A program made the position numbers and the translations under genes. The notes under the pieces were generated by a model, which saw only the letters and a program-made list of their open reading frames with translations, ran no database searches and was not told the origin of the DNA. A stretch of 64,000 bases of DNA from Chryseobacterium sp. CH21 (lineage in GTDB: Bacteria; Bacteroidota; Bacteroidia; Flavobacteriales; Weeksellaceae), in assembly GCF_004119445.1 (NCBI RefSeq), contig NZ_QICI01000045.1:1-64000 (forward strand), written 5' to 3'. The stretch's first letter is position 1; the number at the start of each line of letters is the position of its first letter. Positions 27,391-37,581 of this stretch are shown here, piece by piece.

Positions 27391-29541
27391 TTATTTTACA
27401 ATTAGTTTTTCAGATTGTTTCAGGTTTCCATTATGAGATTCAAACTGGATGATATAATTTCCTGCTGAAATTCTGCTCAATTCGTATTGATTGTCTCCGG
27501 AGTTCAGTGATTTTGTGTCTACAATTCTTCCGTTAAAATCATAAACCGTTAGTTTTCCTTTACTGTATTCATCCGGAACAGAAACTGTCAATGATGAAGA
27601 TTTGCTTACCGGATTAGGGTATAGTTTTATTTGATTTTTAATGCTTGTTTCTCCCACATTGATCGCCTTTTGGCCTGCAGTTCTTGCTAATGCTGAACTT
27701 CCTGTTGTACATGGTACATCTGTTCCCCAATTAGACGAATCAACACCCGTTAACGTTAAAGTCACTCCGTTTCCTGAAGTATCCTGAACGGTAGAACCAC
27801 TTCCTTCGTTAAACTTCCAATAGGCAGCCAATGAAGTTGCCGGAACAGATACATTACACATATTCTGGCTGATTTCTGTCTGACTCAATGCACGCTTCCA
27901 AACTCTTACCTCATCTATTTTTCCATTGAAATTTCTTGATGTGTTGTATAAATATCCTACGTTGAATGCACCTGTGGAATTCAGACTTCCGGTTTGTGCT
28001 TTGGTGGCATCCAGAACTCCATTGATGTAAATTTTCATATTGGATCCATCGTAAGTAGCTGCTACATGATACCAGGTGTTGGCATTCAGAGCTGTTGCAG
28101 AAGCCAGTTTTTGCTGAACGTTATTAATACTTACCACAAACTGAAGTTTATTATTCGCCAGACCTGCATCTCCTAATCGTAAGAATGCGGAATTGCTGTC
28201 ACTTACTTCTGTTCCCATAATAGAGGAAATATATGGAGACGCAGATTTGAATGACGAAGGTTTGATCCATCCTTCAAAAGATAGTGCAGAACCGCTTAGA
28301 TTCAGACTTCCGGCAGCTCCTGATTCAGTGCTTCCATCCAAAGACAGAGCATAAGAACCCGTAGGCGTTGTTCCTGAAGTGCTTGTAAATCTTGGGGCAA
28401 ACATATAGGCGCTTTTCACGCTGCAGTTGGTTCTTATTCTCCAGTCATATTCAGTATTGGCTGTTAATCCGGAAATGGTTACAGAAGTAGAACTTGTTGC
28501 AGACACTGCGTTCGTCCAGGTTGTTGAAGAAGCAGGTTTATAATCAATATCATAAGTATTGGTTCCTACGGCAGACCAGTTCAGTTTTGCACTTGTTCCT
28601 GTAAGATTACTTGTGTATAATCCGATAGGTGCATCACAATTGGTTCCTTGTGTCCAGGATTGTAAAGTACCGCTTAGAACAGTTGGTTCTCCGTATAAAG
28701 TCTGAGTTCCTGCTGAAAGCTGTGATGCTTCATTAGTTCCATGTAAATCATACCACATGAATACTCCGTAACCTCCATTTTTAGTTTGGGTGGCTAGACT
28801 TGTTGTTGTAGAATTGGAAGTATTTCCCATCCAAACGGCTGCAGGAGAGATTTGTGCTTTGGTAAGAGGTGGTACATTCGGAGCAGAGAATGTTCCGTAC
28901 ATGGCATTCCAGCTGTAATTAACGTTATCTCCTACTCTTGCTCCATTCCAGGATAGTCTTGAAGCGGCAGGACCATAATAATAGAATGAGATAATCTTAT
29001 TCGGCAACAATGCTCTAAGCTCCTGAACAAGCATTACAAAAGAGCTGTCATTGGGCTGTCCTGTTCCGTTGTTCCCATATTCTGAGTATTCATCATCAAA
29101 ATCAATTCCATCAAGACCGTAGGTATTCACTGTATTAGCCAACTGTAATGCAAAGTCTTTTGCAGCTTCACGGGTAGGAAAATTACAGATCCCTGCTCCT
29201 TGGTGATTCCCTAAAATAGTCAGTACTACTTTCATCCCTTTTTGCTGAAGTGGCTTTATGTAAGTATCTGCATTAGTAAGAACCTTCGTCACATTATTAT
29301 TGGAATACAGATAAGCTCTACCACGGCTGGTATCATAATTAATATTAGCCGCAAAAATATTCACCACATTAAACAGGTAGCTGTTCGATGTCTGCAGTTT
29401 GTACGCTCCTGCATTCAGGAGGTTGTTGTTATTCACTTCCACATAGCAAATTCCGGTAGGATTAAGCTGCTGTGCATTAATCAGAGAACCAGACTGAAGC
29501 ATCATGGCAATCAGTACGGTAAAGATGGATTTTTTTTTCAT
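27391..29541 (-). CDS. GH18 endo-beta-N-acetylglucosaminidase with FN3, LamG and T9SS sorting domain
   Basis: The first of two paralogous N-glycan endoglycosidases. The 716-residue protein has a signal peptide (1-23), a GH18 domain with DGIDFDDE (D144, D147, D149, acid E151) and EVNNNNLLNAG near the N-terminus, one fibronectin type III domain (about 305-385), a laminin-G-like domain (about 400-570) with ANTWYHVAATYDGSNMKIYI, and a T9SS C-terminal domain starting LYPNPVSKSS and ending SEKLIVK. It should release oligomannose glycans from glycoproteins outside the cell. It differs from the downstream copy mainly by one fewer FN3 repeat. Confidence 0.9.
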   Translation of the reverse strand: MKKKSIFTVLIAMMLQSGSLINAQQLNPTGICYVEVNNNNLLNAGAYKLQTSNSYLFNVVNIFAANINYDTSRGRAYLYSNNNVTKVLTNADTYIKPLQQKGMKVVLTILGNHQGAGICNFPTREAAKDFALQLANTVNTYGLDGIDFDDEYSEYGNNGTGQPNDSSFVMLVQELRALLPNKIISFYYYGPAASRLSWNGARVGDNVNYSWNAMYGTFSAPNVPPLTKAQISPAAVWMGNTSNSTTTSLATQTKNGGYGVFMWYDLHGTNEASQLSAGTQTLYGEPTVLSGTLQSWTQGTNCDAPIGLYTSNLTGTSAKLNWSAVGTNTYDIDYKPASSTTWTNAVSATSSTSVTISGLTANTEYDWRIRTNCSVKSAYMFAPRFTSTSGTTPTGSYALSLDGSTESGAAGSLNLSGSALSFEGWIKPSSFKSASPYISSIMGTEVSDSNSAFLRLGDAGLANNKLQFVVSINNVQQKLASATALNANTWYHVAATYDGSNMKIYINGVLDATKAQTGSLNSTGAFNVGYLYNTSRNFNGKIDEVRVWKRALSQTEISQNMCNVSVPATSLAAYWKFNEGSGSTVQDTSGNGVTLTLTGVDSSNWGTDVPCTTGSSALARTAGQKAINVGETSIKNQIKLYPNPVSKSSSLTVSVPDEYSKGKLTVYDFNGRIVDTKSLNSGDNQYELSRISAGNYIIQFESHNGNLKQSEKLIVK

Positions 29542-29650
29542 TGTATAATTTTTTTAAGGTGTTTTGGTGTGTGAATTTTATATAGCATTCCCCTGACACC
29601 TTCTTTTTCGGAAAGGAATCTCAGATGAATAAGCGATATAAAAGGGTGGG

Positions 29651-31078
29651 CTATGTCAGTAGCTCTGGGTTTTCGTTAAAGGTTTTCCATAACAATTCTC
29701 CAAATAAAGTATTTGCCCATGCAAACCATTCTCTGGTGAACTTTTTGGAGTCGTCTTTATGGAAGGATTCATGCATAAAGCCTGTTCCTCCGTGCGTTTT
29801 CTGTAAGGTATCTATACACCATCTGATCTCACTTTTGTCTTTGGTAGTGAGTGCCTTCATTATGATACTCATTGGCCAGATCATGTCAAGTCCGATATGT
29901 GGACCTCCTATTCCCTCTGCCAGCTTACCTTTGAAGAAGAACGGGTTATTTTCTGACCACACAAATTTTCTTGTATTCAAATATACAGGGTCATCAGCTT
30001 TCACCGCATCCAGATAAGGTAATCCTAACAAACTTGGACAGTTCGCATCATCCATCAGGTTATAACTTCCGAAGCCATTCACTTCAAAAGCATATATTTT
30101 TCCAAATTCAGGATGATTGTAAATTCCGTATTTCTTGATGGCTGCATCTACCTCATCAGCAAGGCTGTTCAGTTGTTGAGCCAATGTTTTTTCATTTTTA
30201 ATTTGTGAAACCATTTCCGCAGCCTGACGTAAGCTTACCACAGCAAATAAGTTAGAAGGGATCAGGAATCCATAAATAGTAGCATCATCACTTGGACGGA
30301 ACATAGAGCTGATCAATCCTACAGGTTTTGTTGGATAACCATATCCTCCCATAGGAACTCCGTCTGTAGCCCAAGCTGTAGTACGCTCGAATTTATAAGG
30401 TCCCAGATCATGTTTTCTCTGTTGTTCTGTAAAAGTCTGCAGGGTAAGTTTAATTCCTTTCAACCAGTTCGCATCAAAAGGTTTTGTATCTCCTGTGGTT
30501 TTCCAGAAGTGGTAGGCCAGACGGATAGGATAACAAAGCGAATCAATTTCCCATTTTCTTTCATGGGTTCCCGGCTTCATATCGGTGTGGTCATACTCTT
30601 TCCATTTACTGATCTTCTGATCATCATTGTAGAAAGCATTCGCATAAGGATCTTTAAGGATGAAATTAGTCTGTTTGTGGATTACTCCTGAGATCAGCTT
30701 ATGTAATTTTTCATCTTTTTTAGAGAACTGCAGATAAGGGAAAACCTGTGCGGAACTGTCACGAAGCCACATGGCATCAATATCCCCAGTGATCACATAG
30801 GTATCCGGTGTTCCGCCGGTTTCTGTATAGTAAACAGTTGTATCTAATGTATTCGGGAAGCAGTTTTCAAAAAGCCAGCTCAGTTCTTTGTTTTTTACTT
30901 TCTTTTTAAACGCGGCAATAGCACTTTCTACGGATTCGCTGGTAAAATGTCTTTTATCTTTAGGAACGCGGACAACAGGAAAATCGTCCAACACTAAATT
31001 TTTAGCAAAAACATTTTGAGTAAACAGCAATCCGGCTCCTGCCAGTGCACTTGTTTTAATAAAATTTCTCCTTTCCAT
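29651..31078 (-). CDS. GH125 exo-alpha-1,6-mannosidase
   Basis: Predicted metal-independent inverting mannosidase that removes alpha-1,6-linked mannose, which GH92 enzymes cut poorly. 475 residues. The N-terminus MERRNFIKTSALAGAGLLF looks like a Tat signal (RRNF then a hydrophobic stretch), so export in the folded state is likely. The family block GDIDAMWLRDSSAQ at 98-111 is clear, as are DDANCPSLLGLPYLDA and GTGFMHESFHKDD. It lies 37 bases downstream of GH92. In this locus it would trim the alpha-1,6 arm before Man-GlcNAc is taken up. Confidence 0.92.
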   Translation of the reverse strand: MERRNFIKTSALAGAGLLFTQNVFAKNLVLDDFPVVRVPKDKRHFTSESVESAIAAFKKKVKNKELSWLFENCFPNTLDTTVYYTETGGTPDTYVITGDIDAMWLRDSSAQVFPYLQFSKKDEKLHKLISGVIHKQTNFILKDPYANAFYNDDQKISKWKEYDHTDMKPGTHERKWEIDSLCYPIRLAYHFWKTTGDTKPFDANWLKGIKLTLQTFTEQQRKHDLGPYKFERTTAWATDGVPMGGYGYPTKPVGLISSMFRPSDDATIYGFLIPSNLFAVVSLRQAAEMVSQIKNEKTLAQQLNSLADEVDAAIKKYGIYNHPEFGKIYAFEVNGFGSYNLMDDANCPSLLGLPYLDAVKADDPVYLNTRKFVWSENNPFFFKGKLAEGIGGPHIGLDMIWPMSIIMKALTTKDKSEIRWCIDTLQKTHGGTGFMHESFHKDDSKKFTREWFAWANTLFGELLWKTFNENPELLT

Positions 31079-31115
31079 TGATACTTTTGTTTCGTTTATT
31101 TTATTTTTATTAGTC

Positions 31116-33347
31116 TTATTTTACAGGTTTGCTTCCCATTACGAATCTCAGTTCGCCTCCGTTCATGATATCGCTGTGGTTCAGTTCCCAACTTTTGTAC
31201 TCTTTTCCGTTCAGGAACATTTTCTTTACATAGATATTTTTGTCAGATATTTTGTCTGCAATTACCGTAAATGTTTTTCCATTTTCCAGCTTTAATGATG
31301 CTTTCGGGAATTGTGGTGCACCGATGGCATACACAGGTTTCCCTGGTGTCACAGGATAGAATCCTAATGATGAGAAGATATACCATGCTGACATTTGACC
31401 ACAATCTTCGTTGTTAACGATTCCATCCGGTTTAGCGGCATACATATTGTCACGGATGTATTTTACCATTTTCTGAGTCTTATAAGGACTTCCTGCGTAG
31501 TTGTACAGGTATGGAACATGATGACCCGGTTCGTCACCAAATCCTAAAGATCCAATGAATCCTGAGATATCTACATGCTGCTCCCCTTCCATATGAAGTG
31601 CTTCTGTAAAGGTTTTATCCAGTTTTTCTTCAAATCCTTTTTTCCCTCCATACAGATTCATCATTTCATCAATCTGATGAGGAACAAAGAAGTCATAAGC
31701 CCAGATGTTTCCGGAAACCCAGTGTGGTTGCAATTTTTTCCAGTCGTTAAGGGTAAAATCTGCTAAGAATTTTCCGTCTTTCTGTCTTGGCCAGAAGTGA
31801 TTATTTTCTTTATTGAAGGTATTCAGGAAGTTCATAGAACGTTTTTTATACACTTCTGATTCTTCTTTTTTTCCTAATTTTTCTGCAAGTTGTTGAATAC
31901 ACCAGTCATCATAGGAGTATTCCAGTGTTGCGGAAACTGAAGCTCCGTTTTCTGATGGAGTGTAGCCTAACTTGATATAATCATTAAGACCTCCACCACC
32001 ATCGCTGCTGCTCATTTTATCTGTTAAAGAAGCATCTTTCATCGCAGCAAATGCTTTTTCAGCATCAATACCCGGAACTCCTTTTGAAATGGCATCCCAG
32101 ATTACCGAAGCACTGTGATAGCCTAACATACAGAAATTATCATATCCGCAAAGCTCCCAGATTGGCATGTGATCTTTACGATCTGTATATCTACTGATCA
32201 AAGAGTTAGCAAATTCTTTTGTATGTTTTTGATCCATAATAGTCAACAGAGGATGTGTCGCTCTGAATCCGTCCCAGTAAGAATAAGTACTGTAGTTGGT
32301 AAACCATTTGGTATTCATGTTTTCCTGAGCGGCAACATAGTCTCCATTCACATCCATGTAAAGGTTTGGAGCAATGAATGTATGGTAAACACCGGTATAG
32401 AAAATTTTTCTCTGGCTATCAGTTCCTCCTGTCACCTGGAATCTTCCAATCAGGTCTCTCCAGATCTTTTGTGCGGTTTCTTTTGCTTTGGCAAAGTCAA
32501 CATTTGTTACTTCTGTATCGAAATTTTCCTGTGCATTTTCTGTACTTACCGGAGATAAAGAAACTTTTACTTCTATGCTTTCCTGATCTTCTGTTGAAAA
32601 TCTTACAAAGGCTTTAGCATCTTTGGCAAGGGCAATTTTTTCATCATTTTTGATTTTTCCGTCAGCATACACGCCGTAAGACTTAAACGGTTTGGAAAAC
32701 TCCATTACGAAGTAAGCAAATCGTTTACCTCCCCAGCCATTGCTGTAGCAGTACCCTTTGATTTTATTATTGCCTTCCACACTTACTAAAGTATGGTAGA
32801 TATTTCCGAAGATTTTATTGGTAGGATCAATAATGATATTGGCTTCACTACTTTTCGGGAAAGTATATTTATGAAATCCGACTCTTGGGGAAGCAGTAAG
32901 CTCTGCTTTGATTCCATAACTGTCCAGCATAACGGAATAATATCCAGGAGACGCTATTTCTTTATCATGGGTAAATTTTGAACGGTAGCCTGTCTCAGGG
33001 TTTTCTTCAGATCCCGGAACCATTTTTACCTGTCCTACAGTAGGCATTACCAGAATATCTCCAAGGTCTGCCCATCCTGTTCCACTCAGATGGTTATGGC
33101 TAAATCCCATGATCGTTTTGCTGCTGTAGTGATATCCTGAACACCAGTCCCATTCGCCGCTTTTTGTATTCTGATCCGGGCTCAGCTGTATCATCCCGAA
33201 TGGTGTGGTTGCCCCCGGAAATGTATGCCCATGTCCTCCTGTGCCTATGAATGGATCTACCCAGGATAAAACATCGTTTTTATTCTGCTGGGCATTGACT
33301 ACAGAAATCAGGGTGGTAAAAAAGCAGATTAACAGTTCTTTTTTCAT
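31116..33347 (-). CDS. GH92 alpha-mannosidase (first)
   Basis: Exported calcium-dependent alpha-mannosidase, probably acting on alpha-1,2 or alpha-1,3 branches in the periplasm. The frame is open to 33395, but MKKELLICFFTTLISVVNAQ (33347) gives a proper signal peptide and about 743 residues. Family blocks: DPFIGTGGHGHTFPGATTPFG, HLSGTGWADLGD, YWDGFRATHPLLTIM, FGDEPGHHVPYLYNYAGSPY and DCGQMSAWYIFSSLGFYPV. It differs from the second GH92 in the region before PYLYN (HHV here, IQHM there), which may mean different linkage preference. Confidence 0.94.
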   Translation of the reverse strand: MKKELLICFFTTLISVVNAQQNKNDVLSWVDPFIGTGGHGHTFPGATTPFGMIQLSPDQNTKSGEWDWCSGYHYSSKTIMGFSHNHLSGTGWADLGDILVMPTVGQVKMVPGSEENPETGYRSKFTHDKEIASPGYYSVMLDSYGIKAELTASPRVGFHKYTFPKSSEANIIIDPTNKIFGNIYHTLVSVEGNNKIKGYCYSNGWGGKRFAYFVMEFSKPFKSYGVYADGKIKNDEKIALAKDAKAFVRFSTEDQESIEVKVSLSPVSTENAQENFDTEVTNVDFAKAKETAQKIWRDLIGRFQVTGGTDSQRKIFYTGVYHTFIAPNLYMDVNGDYVAAQENMNTKWFTNYSTYSYWDGFRATHPLLTIMDQKHTKEFANSLISRYTDRKDHMPIWELCGYDNFCMLGYHSASVIWDAISKGVPGIDAEKAFAAMKDASLTDKMSSSDGGGGLNDYIKLGYTPSENGASVSATLEYSYDDWCIQQLAEKLGKKEESEVYKKRSMNFLNTFNKENNHFWPRQKDGKFLADFTLNDWKKLQPHWVSGNIWAYDFFVPHQIDEMMNLYGGKKGFEEKLDKTFTEALHMEGEQHVDISGFIGSLGFGDEPGHHVPYLYNYAGSPYKTQKMVKYIRDNMYAAKPDGIVNNEDCGQMSAWYIFSSLGFYPVTPGKPVYAIGAPQFPKASLKLENGKTFTVIADKISDKNIYVKKMFLNGKEYKSWELNHSDIMNGGELRFVMGSKPVK

Positions 33348-33463
33348 GATAAGAGAAGTATCGGAGATTTTTTTGTTTAAAAATAGGAAAACCATTATAA
33401 AATTCCCAATAAAAGGGAAAATTAAGATGATTAACCTATTTTCCTAAACTTTATATTACGGTA

Positions 33464-34435
33464 TTAAATTGAATTCTTTTTCATAAAATCAATGATTTCT
33501 GAAATATATCCAAAGGCAATCGCAACTACGGTGTCAGCAGCCCCATAATATACTGTTACTTTGTCTCCTTCAGTTAATGCTGCACAAGGGAAAACCACAT
33601 TCGGCACATCTCCTGTCAGTTCATACAATTCTGCTGGCGCCAACAGATAAGGTTTCGTTCTGTACAATACTTTTGTAGGATCTTCAAGGTCTAGCAAAGC
33701 TGCTCCCATTGAATACCTGAATCCTCTGCATGTATTGATCACTCCGTGATAGAAAAGCAGCCATCCTTCTTCTGTTTTGATCGGAACCGGCCCTCCTCCA
33801 ATTTTTGTACACTGCCATGCACTATCTTCGAAAGGCGTTACTTTCATCACGCAACGGTGTTCACCCCAGTATTTCATATCAGGGCTATAGCTGATATAAA
33901 TATCACCGAAAGGCGTATGTCCGTTATCACTCGGACGGCTCAACATGGCATATTTACCATTGATTTTTTCAGGGAACAAGACTCCGTTTCTGTTGAATGG
34001 AAGAAAGGCATTCTCACACTGAAAAAATTCTTTAAAATCAAAAGTATACCCAATTCCGATAGTAGGACCATTGTATCCGTTGCACCAAGTGATCCAGTAA
34101 CGGTCTTCTATAAATGTTACACGGGGATCGTATTTGTAATCGGATTCAATCATATCCGTATTTCCTGCCTGCATTTCAATAGGGTCGTGATTGATGTCCC
34201 AATTGATTCCGTCTTTACTGAAACCAGCAAAAATATTCATCTGCACTGCCTTGTTGTCACAACGGAAGACTCCGGCAAATCCGTCCTCGAAAGGGATCAC
34301 GGCACTGTTGAATATACTGTTGGATGTTGGTATCGCGTATCTGTTAATGATCGGGTTTTCGGAAAACCTCCACATAATATCATTGCAATCTTCCGGGCGA
34401 TCCTGCCAAGGGATCATTACTGATTGAGCTGTCAT
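33464..34435 (-). CDS. GH130 beta-mannoside phosphorylase
   Basis: 323-residue cytoplasmic phosphorylase of family 130. Members in N-glycan loci of gut Bacteroides split beta-1,4-mannosyl-GlcNAc into mannose-1-phosphate and GlcNAc. The five-bladed propeller is recognisable from [59 protein letters not shown] and [15 protein letters not shown]. The catalytic Asp is probably that of YDPRVT. There is no signal peptide, which fits a role after import. It follows the MFS gene after 30 bases. Confidence 0.92.
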   Translation of the reverse strand: MTAQSVMIPWQDRPEDCNDIMWRFSENPIINRYAIPTSNSIFNSAVIPFEDGFAGVFRCDNKAVQMNIFAGFSKDGINWDINHDPIEMQAGNTDMIESDYKYDPRVTFIEDRYWITWCNGYNGPTIGIGYTFDFKEFFQCENAFLPFNRNGVLFPEKINGKYAMLSRPSDNGHTPFGDIYISYSPDMKYWGEHRCVMKVTPFEDSAWQCTKIGGGPVPIKTEEGWLLFYHGVINTCRGFRYSMGAALLDLEDPTKVLYRTKPYLLAPAELYELTGDVPNVVFPCAALTEGDKVTVYYGAADTVVAIAFGYISEIIDFMKKNSI

Positions 34436-34465
34436 AAAGTATTTTTTACTTTTTATTTTTAATTA

Positions 34466-35767
34466 TTATGAATTGATTTGTTGTTCTTTCTGATTTTCCG
34501 GATGAGGGAAAGGGACAAATAAAGTGACCAAAAATGCAGGAATGGTAGCGATTAATACCCAGATAAAGAATATTTTGTATCCTACCCAGTCACTGATCAT
34601 TCCACTAAACATTCCGGGAATCATTACGCCAAGATTCATAATTCCTGTTGCAAATGCGTAATGGGCCGTTTTGTGTTTTCCGGGTGCAATCTGCTGCATC
34701 ATGTAGAGCATTAACCCTACAAAACCAAATCCATATCCGAAATATTCTACTACTACAGCAATTCCTACAGGCAAAAGAGTATCCGGCTGATAATGCGCTA
34801 ATAATGCATACACCACAAAGGGAATATTGAATGCACAGCACAGCCATATCAAAGATCTTTTCAATCCACGGGCTGAGATAAAATATCCTGCCAATACGGA
34901 ACCTAAGATGAATGCTGCGGAGCCGTATGTTCCATAAATAAGTCCGATATCTGAAGTGGATAGTCCCAATCCTCCTGACGTTCTTGGAGCTTTAAAAAAT
35001 AAAGGAGCAATTTTGATGGCAAATCCTTCTGCAAAACGATACAGAATAATGAAGAGGATACACCATAAAATTTTCTTTTTGGTGAAAAAAGAGGTAATCA
35101 CTTCCAAGAGTTCTTGACGAACGTTACCGGCTGTTTTCTCGTCTTTCTTCTCTTCTTTATTTTCTTTTGGCAGAATAAAATAGTGGTAAATAGCCAACAC
35201 AAAAAACAGTAATGCATAAATCACCATAATGATCATCCACGCATGGGTAACGCCTTTTGTCTTTTCTAAAACACCAGCAAAATAAACGAGTGCACCACTG
35301 CTGATAATTTTCGCCAGGTTGTAAAAAGCCCCCTGCCAGCCGATATATTTTGCCTGCTCTTTATTGGTAAGAAAGCCAATATACGTTCCGTCTGCTACCA
35401 CATCATGGGTAGCTCCACAAAATGCCACTACTGCAAAAAGCGCAATACTGTATTTGAAAAAATCATGCATGGGCAGACTTAAAGCTACTAATGCAAACAG
35501 AATTCCTATCGCAAACTGAGTAAAAACAACGAAGAATTTTTTTGTTTTATAGATCTCCAGAAACGGGCTCCAAAGAGGTTTTAGCGTCCAGGAGAACATG
35601 ATAAGGGCAGTCCAGAATGTGATCTGCGAATCCGAAACACCCATATCTTTATACATGATTCCTGAAACCGCATTAATGGTTACAAAGGGCACTCCCATTG
35701 CAAAATATAACGTGGAAATCCAAAGAATTGGCTGAATCCGTCGGGTTTCGGAGTTGTTTTTTCCCAT
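34466..35767 (-). CDS. MFS transporter, probably for Man-GlcNAc or mannosides
   Basis: About 433 residues with twelve predicted membrane helices and a charged central loop (KENKEEKKDEKTAGN). It resembles AmpG-like and sugar-cation MFS carriers, for example the FWTALIMFSWTLKPLWSP block. Its place between SusD and GH130 suggests that it brings the trimmed disaccharide or mannose across the inner membrane; this is inference. The frame is open to 35800; I use MGKNNSETRR (35767) because the extension adds an atypical segment that overlaps a hairpin region. Confidence 0.85.
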   Translation of the reverse strand: MGKNNSETRRIQPILWISTLYFAMGVPFVTINAVSGIMYKDMGVSDSQITFWTALIMFSWTLKPLWSPFLEIYKTKKFFVVFTQFAIGILFALVALSLPMHDFFKYSIALFAVVAFCGATHDVVADGTYIGFLTNKEQAKYIGWQGAFYNLAKIISSGALVYFAGVLEKTKGVTHAWMIIMVIYALLFFVLAIYHYFILPKENKEEKKDEKTAGNVRQELLEVITSFFTKKKILWCILFIILYRFAEGFAIKIAPLFFKAPRTSGGLGLSTSDIGLIYGTYGSAAFILGSVLAGYFISARGLKRSLIWLCCAFNIPFVVYALLAHYQPDTLLPVGIAVVVEYFGYGFGFVGLMLYMMQQIAPGKHKTAHYAFATGIMNLGVMIPGMFSGMISDWVGYKIFFIWVLIATIPAFLVTLFVPFPHPENQKEQQINS

Positions 35768-35797
35768 ATTTAAAAATAAGATTCTAATAAAAGAGAA

Positions 35798-35906
35798 CAT
35801 CTCAACAATTCATTCAGGCTAAAAAACGAAACTATAATTTTTTGGAGATTCTACTCTATTCTCCTGCTTTAATGAATGTATCAAATAAAAATCTGATGTT
35901 GAGATG
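35798..35906. promoter_or_regulatory. Nested inverted repeats between susD and the MFS gene
   Basis: Three nested stems: CATCTCAACA (35798-35807) with TGTTGAGATG (35897-35906), CATTCA (35811-35816) with TGAATG (35873-35878), and GGAGA (35844-35848) with TCTCC (35860-35864). No T tract follows on the minus strand, so it is more likely an RNA-stabilising or processing structure than a terminator. Confidence 0.5.
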
Positions 35907-35939
35907 CCTCTTTATTAATGAGTGATTCTGAATATTTTT

Positions 35940-37564
35940 TTATTTTTTATCCCACCAAAGCTTAGTACCTCCGGTATCAGGACCGTTAAGCATCTGTGCG
36001 GCCTGCTGGTAATTATATAATGACGTTTTGGTATCAATAGTGAAAGGAATTCTTCTGATCATTGCTTCTGTACTGATGGCTCCGCCACTGTCATTTTTTC
36101 TTACTTTGAAAAGAATAGGATATCCTGTTCTCCTTTGTTCAGCCCATGCCTCTGGTCCGTTCGGGTAAAGGGAAAGCCATTTTTGAGTAATGATTCTTTC
36201 TAATTTTCTTTCGTTAGTATCGCCGTTATTCCATGCGATAGTGATTGTACTTAGCTGAGGGTGTCCTAAAGCAATGTTATTGTCTGCATTTTTCGGGTCT
36301 ACATAAGGGGCTTCTGTAGAAGTGTTATCCGCAAGGTATGTTGCAACGCTTGCACTTTTGCCCCATTCTCCGAAAGACTGCTGAACTCCGGTAGTATAGT
36401 TGGTCTGAATATCACCTGCTCCTGCATATCCTCTTAAGGCTGCTTCGGCTTTTAGGAACCATGTTTCTGCGGCTGTGAATAATTTCATTTTACCATCAGT
36501 TCCTGAGAAATAATCTCCGCTGGCCGATTTTGCCTGTGGCTGAGAGAATCCTCCATATGTTGATTTACCATTAATAAATCAATTCCCTGACGTATTCCTA
36601 TGTATTTCCCCTGAAGACTTGGATCTGATGCCGGAATAGCATAAGCAGGAAGTCTTGGGTCGTTATATCCGTTCATGTAAGCCATCAAAGGTGCTCCGAT
36701 CAAACAGTCTCCCCACGAATAAATGATAAAGCTTAATTCTGACTGTCCTACACTGATTAAAGCATTATCTGCGTTATCAGTGATCAATCCCGCTGATGAA
36801 GCTAATGCCTCTTCTGCATATTGCTTTGATTTTGCAGGGTCTGCATAGCTCATTCTCATGGCTAGCCTCAGCTTTAATGAATTGGCAAATTTTGCCCATT
36901 GTGCCATATTTCCACCGTATACTAAATCAGCATTTTTCAGGGAAGATCTATCTTCTACATTTTTTGTTGCAGGCATTGCAATTACTTTTTGTAAATCTGC
37001 AATAGCGGCTGTAAGATCAGCAATAAAATAATTATACGCATCCTGCTGAGAATCGAAATCTGTAACCCCATTTGGATTTGGTGTTTCATATTTACTGTAT
37101 ACTACAGGGCCATGACTGTCGGATACTCTTGCAGCTGTAATCACTTTAAGGATCTTTTTCACCGCAAACGTTCCTGTGAAATCTACTCCTTGATAGTTGT
37201 TTTTAGCAGCATTATCAATAATGATAGAATAATTAAAGATATCCTGCTGTCTTGCAATAATTCTGTTGTTCCAGCCATCCATCATAGAGTACGTAAGATT
37301 GTTGACGCCTCCGTTGAATGGTGTTGCTGTACTGAACATTCCACTGTACATATCCGCACTTAGGTTAGGATACAGCTGATAATCTGACTGCAATCCTCTC
37401 TGGATAGATTTCATTGGGTTTACAACAGCGATAAAGTCTGCGTAAAAGTTTTCAGGGCCTCCCAGCTTTTCCTGATTATATTGATCAAAGTCATTGGTAC
37501 ATCCTGATGCGGAAAACAGCACTGCAGCTCCGAATACCAATGTTTTTATAGTATTGATTTTCAT
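35940..37564 (-). pseudogene. SusD/RagB family glycan-binding lipoprotein, frameshifted as sequenced
   Basis: Outer-membrane lipoprotein that caps the SusC channel and binds the glycan. Signal peptide with lipobox SASGC, then the TPR-like helices. The first frame ends at 36485; the second (to 35940) carries KMKLFTAAETWFLKAEAALRG and the C-terminal RRIPF block. The true junction appears to be GIRQGID then INGKSTYGGFSQPQAKSASG, which needs one extra base near 36576-36578. The joined protein would be 541 residues, normal for the family. The break is not in a long run, so a real mutation is possible. The susC stop is 18 bases upstream. Confidence 0.9.
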
Positions 37565-37581
37565 TTTCGTAATTGTAAAAG

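Noticed and set aside
29551..29600. AAGGTGT / ACACCTT inverted repeat between GH125 and GH18
   Set aside because: On the transcribed strand an A tract, not a T tract, follows it, and the loop is long; too weak to call.
33348..33395. Upstream extension of GH92 (MVFLFLNKKISDTSLI)
   Set aside because: It would place a second hydrophobic stretch before a complete signal peptide.
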